Below are positions 1 through 9,121 of a stretch of 28,132 bases of DNA, one piece after another. Positions within the stretch are counted from its first letter, which is position 1. Each line of letters begins with the position of its first letter. Source of the DNA: JAQVPN01 sp036170435 (GTDB lineage: Bacteria > Patescibacteriota > Gracilibacteria > BD1-5 > UBA6164); contig JAVHPF010000086.1 of NCBI GenBank assembly GCA_036170435.1, forward strand, positions 1 through 28,132. Reading direction: 5' to 3'. Made by a program: the position numbers and the translations under genes. Below the pieces are notes generated by a model, which saw only the letters and a program-made list of their open reading frames with translations, searched no databases and was not told the origin of the DNA.

Positions 1-1
1 A

Positions 2-178
2 CAACAAGAAGAATCCATAGAATCTTGCATATCAGACATTGAAGTCTCACAATTTCAATCCTCGCAAAAAGCCATAACAGAATTATGGAAATTTGAAATA
101 ATCAAAATTGATAATATTACAAAAAAACTAAGTAACTTTTTCATGAGTAAAAAATTATTATATATATATTTAGTATAG
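2..178 (+). CDS. 3' end of an unknown protein gene (partial)
   Basis: An open frame enters from the left edge and runs 58 codons to TAG. The visible C-terminus is polar and rich in Gln, Ser and Ile (begins QQEESIESC, ends LLYIYLV), with no motif I recognise. It contains no TGA codons, so the recoding does not help confirm it. Its codon use is ordinary for this AT-rich genome and it ends 39 bases before the convergent LssY_C gene. No hairpin terminator is visible between the two. It could be a chance frame, so confidence is moderate. Confidence 0.45.
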   Translation, partial: QQEESIESCISDIEVSQFQSSQKAITELWKFEIIKIDNITKKLSNFFMSKKLLYIYLV

Positions 179-217
179 AGTATTTTTAGAAAAAGCAAGA
201 AAAATAGATTATATATG

Positions 218-1081
218 CTAATAATTAATTATATAAACATCTCCATCTGTTTTGAAATTTAATTTATTTAAATTTTTATCAAAATAAAATAAATTCTCTT
301 TTTTATATTTTATATATGGATATTTTGTTGTAATTTGTTCAATAAAAAATTCTCTCTGTTTATCTACATTAGAATCTATTTTATGAATAGGAGTTAGAAA
401 ATTATTGTACATTGTTAGATTTAAACTTGAATCTTTTGAAATACTTATCAAATAAATATTTTTTTCCTTAAGTTTTCAAAAATTCCAAACTCTTAAATGA
501 ATCCTAGTAAAATTACTATCTGATTTCATTTGGAATGCCATATTTTGAGCTTTTCAGTCCAAATATAAATTACTTACAGGTAATTCTTTCTTTTTATAAA
601 GAGAATAAAAATCTCTTAATCTAATATTATTATCAACAAATGTTTCATTTTTTATCCGTCCCAAATTATTTAATAATTTCGAAATATCTTTATTTGTAAC
701 TATTATTATATTTACTGGTTGAATTGTTTTAGCTTTGTTATCGGAAAAATATGTATCAAGATTAGTATAGTTTTTGATATTTTCAATATTATTTAACTTA
801 TAATTGAAATTATCCTCCACTAAATTATATCCATTTGAAATTTTGAAAAAAATTAAATATAAAGACACACAGTATAAAAAACAAAATATAATTGAAATAA
901 ATACTATATGTTTCAAAACAAATCTAGATAAGATGAATCGTCTTTTTTCTATTCTATGTTCTATTAATTTTAATCTACTAATAATATAATATTTTTTATA
1001 ATAAAAATATATCACCAAGAAAAAACTAATAACAAATATTATCAAAAATATATAATTAATAAAAAATGATTGAAATATCAT
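218..1081 (-). CDS. Membrane protein with LssY C-terminal domain
   Basis: A 287-aa protein rebuilt by reading TGA as glycine; two fragments are joined at the TGA at 554-556. Two hydrophobic segments at about residues 5-27 and 55-80 anchor it in the membrane. The C-terminal half matches the LssY_C pattern: PVNIIIV near residue 123, then PVSNLYLDG and AQNMAFQM at about 168-186, followed by HLRVW. LssY_C domains occur alone or fused to PAP2 phosphatases; their exact role is unclear. The CGG codon at 656-658 (residue 142) lies in NNLG-x-IKN, where the family normally has the tryptophan of 'AGW', supporting CGG=Trp. It starts 28 bases after the MFS transporter stop, so the two are probably co-transcribed. 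I infer an envelope role. Confidence 0.8.
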
Positions 1082-1109
1082 AAAAAGAAAATTATCTTTT
1101 AAATAAAAA

Positions 1110-2276
1110 TTAATTCTTCAATTTTTTTACAAGTCTAGTTATAATCAAAATATTTATAAATACAATAATTGCACCAAATCAAAACATAGAAATGTTTCTA
1201 TCTATACAAATACCTCAAATAAGTGGTCAAATAAACATACTCATAGATTGCAATGATCCCATAACTCACATTATTTCTCATCTTTCATGTTCACCAGTAT
1301 TTTCTATGATTTCAGATTGATAAATAGGATTTACTACTCATTGCAAAGCAACTAAAAAGAAGAAAACAATCAAGAACATTGTTAAATCCTTTATGAAAAA
1401 AAGCAGTAGGAAAAGTATAAAAATTCAGATATTTATAATAAAAAATAATTTACTAATACTAAACATTTTCAACCAAAATCTTTTTAATAAAAATGCCTGA
1501 TTAAAAGCTATAACAAGTCATACCGTACTCATTATATATCAAGTCAGGTAAGCAGGAAGAGCAAATTCTTTAGCCAGAAATACTGGAAACATTCCTTGAT
1601 AAAGAGAAAAACTAAGAATAAGCATAAAAAGTGAAATTATAAAAATTCTTACATTTGTATCTTTTAAAAATTTCAAAATTGAAGTAAATGGATTGTAATT
1701 TATCTTCTTTTTTATTCTATTTAAGTGAGTTTCTTTCAAGAAAATAATCATCATTATAAGTTCGAAAACAGATGCTATTGTCATAAGCCAAAATGGAGCT
1801 TTAACTCAAAATGGTAAAAGCATAGCTCAAAGAGCTGGTCAAACAATAAATCCAAGTCAAAATAAAGCTCAGATCATTCACATATTTGTCATTCTTTCTT
1901 TTTTATCTTTTGAAATATCCGACATCATAGAACTTATAACACTTATATTTCAACCAGTAATTCAGTTTATAACCCTGGCTAATATAAAAATTGCAAAACT
2001 AGCAGTCAAAGTCATAAGTAGATTTGAAGCCACAGATCACACAATACATAAAATAAGTATTTTTTTCCTACCAAAAACATCCGATAATTGTCCCAAAACT
2101 GGTCCAGCTATGAAAGAAAAAAATGCATAAGCAACGATTGCATAAGATATAAGATGAGCTGAAACTCCATAATAATTTACTAAATCTGGTAAAGTCGGAA
2201 CAAAGATTCCTATAGCCAAGATATCTAGAAATCCTATAAAAATTATCATTAATTTATTTAAGTCTATTTTTCTCAT
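1110..2276 (-). CDS. MFS transporter, DHA1/TetA-like drug efflux family
   Basis: A 388-aa major facilitator with about 12 membrane segments, the normal family size. The N-terminus (GFLDILAIGIFVPTLPDL) is typical of DHA1 multidrug/TetA-type proton antiporters, and motif A in the loop after the second helix reads GQLSDVFGRKK at about residues 62-72. Several internal glycines are TGA, which splits the gene under the standard code. ATG at 2276 is chosen because an upstream in-frame TTG (2321) lies outside the probable transcript: a -10 box (2311-2316) and -35 box (2333-2338) sit between that TTG and the ATG. The substrate cannot be told. The LssY_C gene follows in the same unit. Confidence 0.85.
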
Positions 2277-2310
2277 TTTGTTTCTTTTATTGTTTTTAAA
2301 AATGGCTTCT

Positions 2311-2338
2311 TTTATACTCAAAAAGTGTATTTTATCAA
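2311..2338 (-). promoter_or_regulatory. Promoter of the MFS-LssY_C operon
   Basis: On the minus strand: -35 TTGATA (2338-2333), 16-bp spacer, -10 TATAAA (2316-2311). Transcription should begin near 2304, about 28 bases before the ATG at 2276. This decides the start codon. It is divergent from the promoter of the surface-protein pair. Confidence 0.6.
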
Positions 2339-2361
2339 GTTTATTAGAGATTTATTTTTGT

Positions 2362-2389
2362 TTGACTTAAATTAAATAAATATTAAAAT
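2362..2389 (+). promoter_or_regulatory. Promoter of the tandem surface-protein genes
   Basis: -35 TTGACT (2362-2367), 16-bp spacer, -10 TAAAAT (2384-2389). The predicted start near 2396 leaves a leader of about 20 bases with no Shine-Dalgarno sequence before the ATG at 2417. Confidence 0.6.
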
Positions 2390-2416
2390 CATAATAATTA
2401 TTTCTTAAATTTTTTT

Positions 2417-2878
2417 ATGAATAAACAAATAAAACAAAGTATCCTTTCTGGATTCGCTTTTTCTTGAACAGTTCTATTTTCATATCTAGGATTTGCAGTC
2501 TGGAGCGATTTACCTACTCAAATTGATAATACACCATTAAATGCTAGCATTTGGAATCAAATGATAACTACAGTAAACAATATTTGAAAATCTCAATTAT
2601 GAGTAGACCAGACCCGGCAAAATGTTACAGCTAGCAGATCATCAGGAACACCATATCAAAATTTAACTTGAAAACCTATTCTAGTAAGTATTCATTTAAA
2701 TAGTTGAGCTAGTGGTGTTGTAAATTATTTGTATGTTGATGGTATAAATGTTGCGAGCGTAAGAAATGAATGAAGTACCACATGAATATTTGGGACTATG
2801 ACTGCTATAGTACCAAATGGTTCTACATATTCAGCAACTTTACCATGAGCAACTATTACCTGGACAGAACTAAGATAA
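2417..2878 (+). CDS. Surface protein A, membrane-anchored, tandem paralogue
   Basis: 153 aa with many in-frame TGA glycines. Layout: a short charged N-terminus, one hydrophobic segment (about residues 9-28), the motif FAVWSDLPTQ directly after it, a middle part with ASIWNQMITTVNNIGKSQLG, then a beta-rich C-terminal domain containing NYLYVDG, VPNGSTYS and the ending WTELR. The protein is probably tethered outside the membrane by the N-terminal helix. The C-terminal pattern (PxGSTYS near the end, then W-x-E-L-R) resembles, from memory, C-terminal domains of phage tail-fibre-like proteins; this is inference. CGG at 2615-2617 aligns with TGG (Trp) of the downstream paralogue in DQT-x-Q. The function is not known; adhesion is a reasonable guess. 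Confidence 0.8.
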
Positions 2879-2900
2879 TAATAATTAATTTAAAAAAACT

Positions 2901-3365
2901 ATGAAAGAAACAATTAAAAAAGCATTCTTAGGATGAATTGTTTTCCTATGAACAGTTATCACTTGATTTATAGGATTTGCAGCTTGGACTGATTTACCTA
3001 CTCAAAATAACTGAGATACTTTAAATTCTACTATTTGGAATAATTTAGTAAATACTGTAAATAATATTTGAAAATCTCAATTATGAATTGACCAAACTTG
3101 GCAAGATGTTTCATCTTCAAGAGTAATATGAACAACTTATACAAATAATACTTGAAAACCTATAACAATTTCATTTGATCGGCAATCTTGAGCACGGAGT
3201 AGTTATGATTTATATATTAATTGAACAATAATGATGTCAAATGAAGAACATTCAGCTCCCTGACATGCTTGGATTTCAACAATTATTCCAAATTGAAGTA
3301 CTTACTCAATTAAGTACTATCGATGAACTGCTGCAAGTAGTTTTAGATGGACAGAACTTCGCTAA
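2901..3365 (+). CDS. Surface protein B, membrane-anchored, tandem paralogue
   Basis: 154 aa, 22 bases after its paralogue and co-transcribed with it. It shares the N-terminal membrane helix, the motif FAAWTDLPTQ, STIWNNLVNTVNNIGKSQLG with DQTWQDV, TGKP, the late IPNGSTYS and the C-terminal WTELR. The domain between TGKP and PNGSTYS has diverged, as expected of a variable binding face. It carries two CGG and one CGA codon (FD-x-QSGA-x-SSY and YY-x-GTAA). Read as Trp these give an aromatic-rich surface, which would suit binding; that is inference. A strong hairpin terminator follows the TAA. Confidence 0.8.
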
Positions 3366-3398
3366 AAAAAATCACAAACTTTCGTTTGTGATTTTTTT
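3366..3398. terminator. Bidirectional terminator
   Basis: Stem ATCACAAAC (3371-3379) and GTTTGTGAT (3384-3392), loop TTTC, flanked by A-tract and T-tract. It can stop the surface-protein transcript on + and the RND operon on -. Confidence 0.85.
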
Positions 3399-3402
3399 AT
3401 TA

Positions 3403-6400
3403 TTACTTCACTCCATACTTTTTCTTAAACACCATATAATACAAACTTGGAAGTACAAGGAGTGTAAAAACTGTTGAAACTGATAGTCAGAATATTATAG
3501 AAAGTCCTAGAGATGTCCAAGTTGGGTTACTTAAAGTAAGCGGAACCATACCAAGAACTGTACAGATAGAAGTTAAAACTACTGGTTCTAATCTGCTCAT
3601 TCAGGCATCTATTATAGATTCTTTGAATGGAATATTTTCTCATAGATTTTGATTAATTTTATCAAAAAGAATTATTCAGTTTCTTACAACTATACCAAAA
3701 AGTGCAACTAGTCAGATAAGTCCGGGAAATGAAAGTGGTTGCATAAATAGTGTCAAACCATAAAATACTCAAATTAGAGAAAGTGGAATAGTAATAAGTA
3801 CTAAAACTGATTGTCTAAATGAATCATAAAGTAATATCAAAGTTGCAATAATAAATATCATACCAAATACAAGTGCAATAAGCAGACTCATAACTGATTT
3901 TTGATTTTCTTCATTTGCTCAACCTGTAATAAATTGATATCCTGAAGGCAATTTATAGTTTGCTGTTTTTTTATTAAATTCTGCTAATATTTGAGCTCAA
4001 GTAACTCATTTTGCTGCTGCAGCAGTAACTGAAACTATTCTCTCTTGGTCTATTCTAGTTATAGAAAAAACTGAAGCTTTAAATTTTTCTTGAACTATAT
4101 CTCTTAGATAAATATATTGTCATTTATTATTTAACAATTTTAAATCTTTTATTTTATCAAGAGTATCTGTTGATGCTGTATCATATTTTGTTCTAACAAT
4201 TATTTCATCAGTTCATTTATAGATTTTTGTTGATTCTACTCAGTCTATAGCATTTTTCAAAAATGATGAAACCTGTGGAATTGTAACATCATATAAAGCT
4301 AATTTAGAATTATCTAATGCAAAATTATATTCAAAAGGAAGAGCTTTTCTAGAAGTATCAATATTTATAGCTCCTGGAATAGTTTGCAAAGTTTTTTTAA
4401 CATAAGCAGCAATTTTATCCAAAACTATGAAATCATCACCTGAAATTTTTAATTCAAAATCACCTCAAGCTGGAGGTCCAGAAGATGATTCTACAACTGT
4501 AACTTTGAAGTCTTTTATATTTTTAACTTCTTGTCTTAATCTTTCTGCTATATCAATAGATGATTCTTTTCTACCATATTCTGATTTAATCAAGTTTATA
4601 CTAATATTAGCATAATTACCAGCTGAAGAAGAACTTCAACCTGTAGATTTACCAACTGAAGCAAGTCACCCGATAGAAGTAGAAAATGATGAAACTTCTT
4701 TTTCTTTTAATACTAATTTTTCTACACTAGATGCCAGTTCACTCATTTTATCAAGTTTAGTTCATGCTTCAGCTTCCATATTTATATATAAATTATCGGC
4801 ATCAGATTTCGGGAAAAAATCACTTTTAAGTATTCCAGAAATTGGCAAAGCCAAAGCTGAGAAAAATAAAAGCAAAGTTCAAATAAGTAGAGTTCTAACT
4901 CTTTTATTTTCTGAAATTAAGTAAGTAATAACTTTACCATAAAATTGTTCAAGAGAATGAAGAGAAATAAATCATGAATTTAAAGCTTGATTCAATTTGT
5001 CTTTAAATACAGATTTAGATTTAATTTTTATAGTATCTGATGATATTTTATCGTCTTCCCCTGCAAACATTACAGCTAAACTTGGATTTATAGTAAGAGC
5101 TATAACAAGAGAAGCAAGTAATGTAATAGTTATAACAAACGGAATAGAAAATATAAATTTACCTATCATTCATGTCATAAAAAGCATAGATGAAAATATC
5201 CAAACAACTGTCAAAGTTGTAGTTATAAGTACTTTGTGATAATCTCTAAGTACCAAAATAGCCGCTTCTCTAGTCGTAAATTTTTCTGTTTTTTTGTATT
5301 GATTTATAGCTGAAATTACAACTATAGCATCATCAACTAAAAGTCAAAGAGACAAGATAAGAGCAAACATTGAAAGAAAATTCAAAGTCTGTCCTGCTAC
5401 AGCCATAACTGTAAAAGTTATTAAGAAAACTAGTGGAACAGCAGCTCAAGCAACAAGGGCTTCTTTAACTCAAATTATCAAGAATAAAGTAAAAAATACT
5501 AAAAGTACTGTAATTATTCCATCTCTTATAAGGTGAGATAAATCCAGTTTAATTCTCTCTGATTGATCTACAATTGTAGTTATTTTTAAATCACTTGGAA
5601 TAGTTTTTTTGAGCAGCATTTCATCAAGAGCAGCTTGTCATTCTGTAACAAGATTTACTATAGAACCTCAAGTTTTTTTCACAACAGAAAGAGTTACTGC
5701 ATTTTGACTTTTCCCTCCTGCATCACTCATTCTAGAAATAGAAGTAATTTTTTTAGGCGCTTCTTTCACATCTGCAATATCTTTTAAACTTATAGTTCAA
5801 GTATCTCAAAATTTAGTTACAACTATATCTTTAATTTTATTTATATTATAAAATCTTTCATCTACAGACAAAGTATGAGTATAATCACCTATGTCGTAAG
5901 AGCCTATTGGCATAGTCATATTTACTGATTGCAGGGCTTGATTTACCTGAGATAATGACAAATTATAATTTTCTAATTTTTTAGGATCTATACTAATTAA
6001 AAATTCTGTTTCTTCTCAACCTGATATATTAACAGAAGAAATTAAAGGATTTTTTTCAAGTTCATCTCTGATTTTTTTAGCATGAGCATAAAGAGCAAAA
6101 CCATCATAATTTCCTGAAACTGAAAAAGTCCAAATAGGAGTATCGGAAAAAGAAAATTCTTTTACAATTGGATCTTTAGCATCACTTGGTAATTGAGATT
6201 TTACGGCATCTACTTTATCTTTCATATCTCTAACAGCTTCAGTTGTATTAACATTTGATTTAAACTGTACAGTAATAGCTGAAACTGAGTTTTGAGAAGT
6301 AGATGTAATAGTATCTATTCAATCTATTTTTGCTACTTCTTTTTCTATTTTTTTAGTCACTAAATCCTCCATACTTTCTGGACTTGCTCAAGGCAAAGTA

Positions 6401-6606
6401 ACAATAATAGAAGCAATTCAGATATTTATTTCTGGATTTGATTCAAGTGGCAAGCTTTTTAGTCATAAATAACCCGCAACCACTATCATCATAATAATTA
6501 GTATAGTAAATCTAGTTCTATCAATGAAAAAAGCATACCAAGATTTATCAAGGTTTTTATCATATTCTAAAGCTCGTAGATATTTTGATTCTATTTTATT
6601 TGTCAT
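3403..6606 (-). CDS. RND efflux pump, HAE1/AcrB family
   Basis: 1067 aa, the normal size for a hydrophobe/amphiphile RND transporter. The N-terminal region shows the first membrane helix (LIIMMIVVAG), then PEINI and VTLPGASPESMEDLVTK, typical of the first pore domain. The fourth membrane helix carries the proton-relay pair in LGLLVDDAIVV (D425, D426). The sequence ends KKKYGVK. The pump moves hydrophobic substrates using the proton gradient and works with the adaptor lipoprotein encoded 18 bases upstream. At least four frames visible under the standard code are joined here through TGA glycines. No outer-membrane TolC-type gene is present, as expected if the cell lacks an outer membrane, so the substrate may be delivered to the outer face or the wall. 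Confidence 0.92.
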
Positions 6607-6624
6607 ATATTTTTTATAAAAAAA

Positions 6625-8601
6625 TTATTCTTGTACAGTATCACCTTCACTCAAATTCAAAGTTCCTTCTGTTACTATTTTATCTCAAACTTTTAATCAA
6701 TCAGTAACTACTACTTCATGAGAATTTGATGCTCAAATTTTAATATTTTGAGAAGAAAGTACACTTCCACTTCAAACTTTGTAAACTGAGAAATCTCAAG
6801 TACTTGAAGTAATTAAAGCCGTAAACGGAATAACTATTAAATTTTTTTCAGCACCAGTATCTTTTTTCATAAACACATCTACATAATCACCCAAAACTAC
6901 ATTTTGGAATTTCGTAAAATCAAAACTAACTTCAAGTCTATACATTCTTGTAACAGAATCTGCAGAAGCTGAAACTAAACTTACATTTCATTTTATTTCT
7001 TTCCCAGATTTAGAAATAATTACTTCTTGTCCAAGTCTAACAAATTTAATATTATCAGAATTTAAGTCTAATTTAACAATTTGAGAATTTTCATTTGATA
7101 TAGAAAATGCTGGAGTTCCAGCTCATAGCATTTGTCCAATTTCTATATTTTTTGCAGTAATTACTCCAGAAAATGGAGCTTTTATAAGAGTATTATCTAT
7201 TTGTTGTAATACTTGATTTCTTTGTCCAGCACTTGAATCAAGTTGATTTTTTGTAGAAGCAAGACTAGCATCAAGTTTCGATGCAGTAGAATTATAAGCA
7301 TTTTCTGCTATTTTAACAGCATTATCTACGGCATCTCTTGAAGATTTTATAGTAGCTATAGTGCTTTGTAATTGATTTTGTAAAAGAGTTTTATTACCAG
7401 AAATGCTATCTAAATTAGTATTTGTAGAACTTAAAGTATTTTGTAAACTAGTTTCTGCTATAATAATAGCTTGATTAAGAGAATTTCTTTGTGTTTCTAA
7501 ACTAGTTTTTGTACTTGATATAGTCGATGCTAAATCATCTTGTGAACTTTGCAAACTTATAGCAGATGATCTAACTCAAAGAATAGTTGATTGATTAGCT
7601 TTTATACTTCCCTTCATAGCAGATAATGTAGCATCATTAAAAGAAGATGAAACTATAGAATTATCCGTAACTTTTACTAAATCATTATATAATGTCACTG
7701 TTTTATCAGCCAAAGCTTTTAAATTATCCAATTGAGTCAAAGTATCATCATTAGAAGAATTTAATTTATTATAATAATTTCTAGCTGCAGTATAATCAGT
7801 TTCAGCTTTTGTTTTAGTTGAAGTATCTTTTGCTCATAAGTAAACTTCATAAGAGTCATTCAAATATCTATTTTCTGAACTTACTCATAAAATAGTATCT
7901 GCATAAGTAAGTGCTGAGTCTATTGAAGTTAAACTAGAATTTATACTAGAATCTATATTTTTTAATAAATTTTTATTTTTAGTATTAAGCGAAGAAATCG
8001 TTTCAGAGTAATTTTTTTCAAAATTAGATAAGTTTATCTTAGCTGTTTCCAAAGATTTTTTTGATAAATCTATTGCAATACTAGAAGTATCTTTAGTATT
8101 TTTATCTGTAGTATTTACATTATCAAGCTGAGTATTTGCCAATTTTAGTTGTTCATCAGTTGTTTTATATGTATTATCTCTAGATGTTATAGCATTTTGA
8201 AGTTGTAATTTAGCTGAATCTAAATCTTTTAAAATACTTTCTTTTGTAAGAGCGTAAATATCAGATACATTAGCATAAGAATTTGCAGCATTTTGCAGAT
8301 TTACAGAAAGTCCATTTGCTTTGTCATCAACAACAGCCAAAACATCTCAAGCATTTACTCTATCTCAAACTTTATAATTTACTTGTTTTATAGATCATCA
8401 AATTTGAGCTGAAATTACAGTTTCTTTACTGGCTGCAATTTTTCAAGTCAATTTCAATTCTTCTGCGAAATTAGATAATGCAATTGTTTCAATTTTCGCA
8501 TATTTTTTATCCACTACTGGAGCTTGTTCTACAACTGCTGTACTTCAACAAGAACTAAGTATTAAAGTAGATAATGTTAAAATTCATATTATTTTTTTCA
8601 T
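6625..8601 (-). CDS. Periplasmic-adaptor (MFP/HlyD-type) lipoprotein with very long coiled coil
   Basis: 658 aa, far longer than the usual 350-420. The N-terminus is a lipoprotein signal (MKKIIGILTLSTLILSSCG), with C18 as the lipidated cysteine. The first half of a lipoyl/barrel-sandwich domain follows (residues 53-94: TGKIAAS, GSIKQVNYKVGDRVNAGDVL). Residues from about 95 to 465 are a low-complexity helical region rich in Ser, Thr, Asn, Gln and Leu (coiled-coil hairpin). The second lipoyl half is APFSGVITAKNIEIGQML (about 475-493), then the membrane-proximal barrel. It should bridge the RND pump to the outside. The roughly 370-residue hairpin is unusual and may span the wall. TGA glycines are frequent. 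It is preceded by a GC-rich repeat. Confidence 0.9.
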
Positions 8602-8628
8602 GTTGTATTTTGTTAAAAATTATTTTAA

Positions 8629-8670
8629 AAATCCCCCTGCCTTTTAGGCATCCCCCTTGATAAGGGGGAC
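8629..8670 (+). repeat. GC-rich hairpin repeat, single copy (copy 1)
   Basis: The unit is CCCCC, a small hairpin TGCC-tttta-GGCA (8638-8650), then TCCCCCTT-gat-AAGGGGGA (8651-8669). The same architecture appears at 11529-11624 and 23170-23284 with different stem sequences. It sits between the AbrB-type gene and the adaptor gene of one operon, so it could act as an RNA processing or attenuation element. Confidence 0.8.
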
Positions 8671-8679
8671 TTTCTATTA

Positions 8680-8901
8680 CTATTCTAATTCTATTCCCTC
8701 ACTTTTTACAAAATCAAAGAAATCTTTTATATCCTCATTTTTTATCATAGCAATAGCTTTATTATCTTTTGTAATTATTGTTATACTATCACCTGGTTTT
8801 ATATTTAAAAGGTCTCTTACTTCTTTTGGAATAACAACTTGTCCTTTAGGTCAAACAGTTGTAGTTCAGTGAAGTTTCATTTTACATTTTTTATTTTCCA
8901 T
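8680..8901 (-). CDS. SpoVT/AbrB-family DNA-binding regulator
   Basis: 73 aa. Residues 9-50 are a typical AbrB-like swapped-hairpin domain: KLHGTTTVGPKGQVVIPKEVRDLL, then KPGDSITIITKDNKAIAMI. The glycines in HGT and VGP are TGA. A start at M8 (8880) is possible because many relatives begin at the equivalent of MKLHG; the first ATG was kept. It heads the unit that leads to the adaptor and RND pump and most likely regulates it and itself. Two inverted repeats in its leader are candidate sites. It could also be the antitoxin type of AbrB protein, but no toxin gene is adjacent. Confidence 0.85.
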
Positions 8902-8922
8902 ATATTTTTTTATTAAATATTT

Positions 8923-8962
8923 ATTTATGGGACTTAAATACTACTATATAAATCCCATAAAT
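8923..8962. promoter_or_regulatory. Inverted repeat in the AbrB gene leader (candidate operator)
   Basis: ATTTATGGGA (8923-8932) and TCCCATAAAT (8953-8962) are perfect 10-bp arms separated by 20 bases. They lie between the promoter and the AbrB-type start codon. They could be a regulator site or an RNA hairpin. Confidence 0.5.
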
Positions 8963-8975
8963 TTAAGGCTTAACA

Positions 8976-8995
8976 TTTTCTTACAAGTAAGAAAA
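8976..8995. promoter_or_regulatory. Short palindrome at the AbrB transcript start (candidate operator)
   Basis: TTTTCTTAC and GTAAGAAAA are perfect 9-bp arms with a 2-base centre, beginning only a few bases downstream of the predicted transcription start (about 8998, minus strand). The position suits a repressor site. Confidence 0.5.
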
Positions 8996-9004
8996 GTTAT
9001 ACTT

Positions 9005-9032
9005 ATTCTACTTTTATTTTAAAATAAGTCAA
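9005..9032 (-). promoter_or_regulatory. Promoter of the AbrB-adaptor-RND operon
   Basis: Minus strand -35 TTGACT (9032-9027), 16-bp spacer, -10 TAGAAT (9010-9005). It implies a leader of about 97 bases containing both inverted repeats. Confidence 0.6.
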
Positions 9033-9089
9033 AAATTTTACAAAAAATAAGATATATTTATACTATTTTTGCTAAATTAGTCAATAAAA

Positions 9090-9118
9090 AAATCCGACCA
9101 AAAATTGGTCGGAAATCG
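9090..9118 (-). terminator. Terminator of the 424-aa unknown gene
   Basis: Stem TCCGACCAA (9093-9101) and TTGGTCGGA (9105-9113) with a 3-base loop, followed on the minus strand by a run of T. It begins just after the TAG-proximal end of the gene at 9122. Confidence 0.8.
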
Positions 9119-9121
9119 GTT

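Noticed and set aside
2277..2321. TTG start adding 15 residues to the MFS transporter.
   Set aside because: A good -10 box lies between TTG and ATG, so the TTG is not in the transcript.
4427..5239. Open + strand frames inside the RND gene region.
   Set aside because: They are antisense shadows of the continuous minus-strand pump gene.
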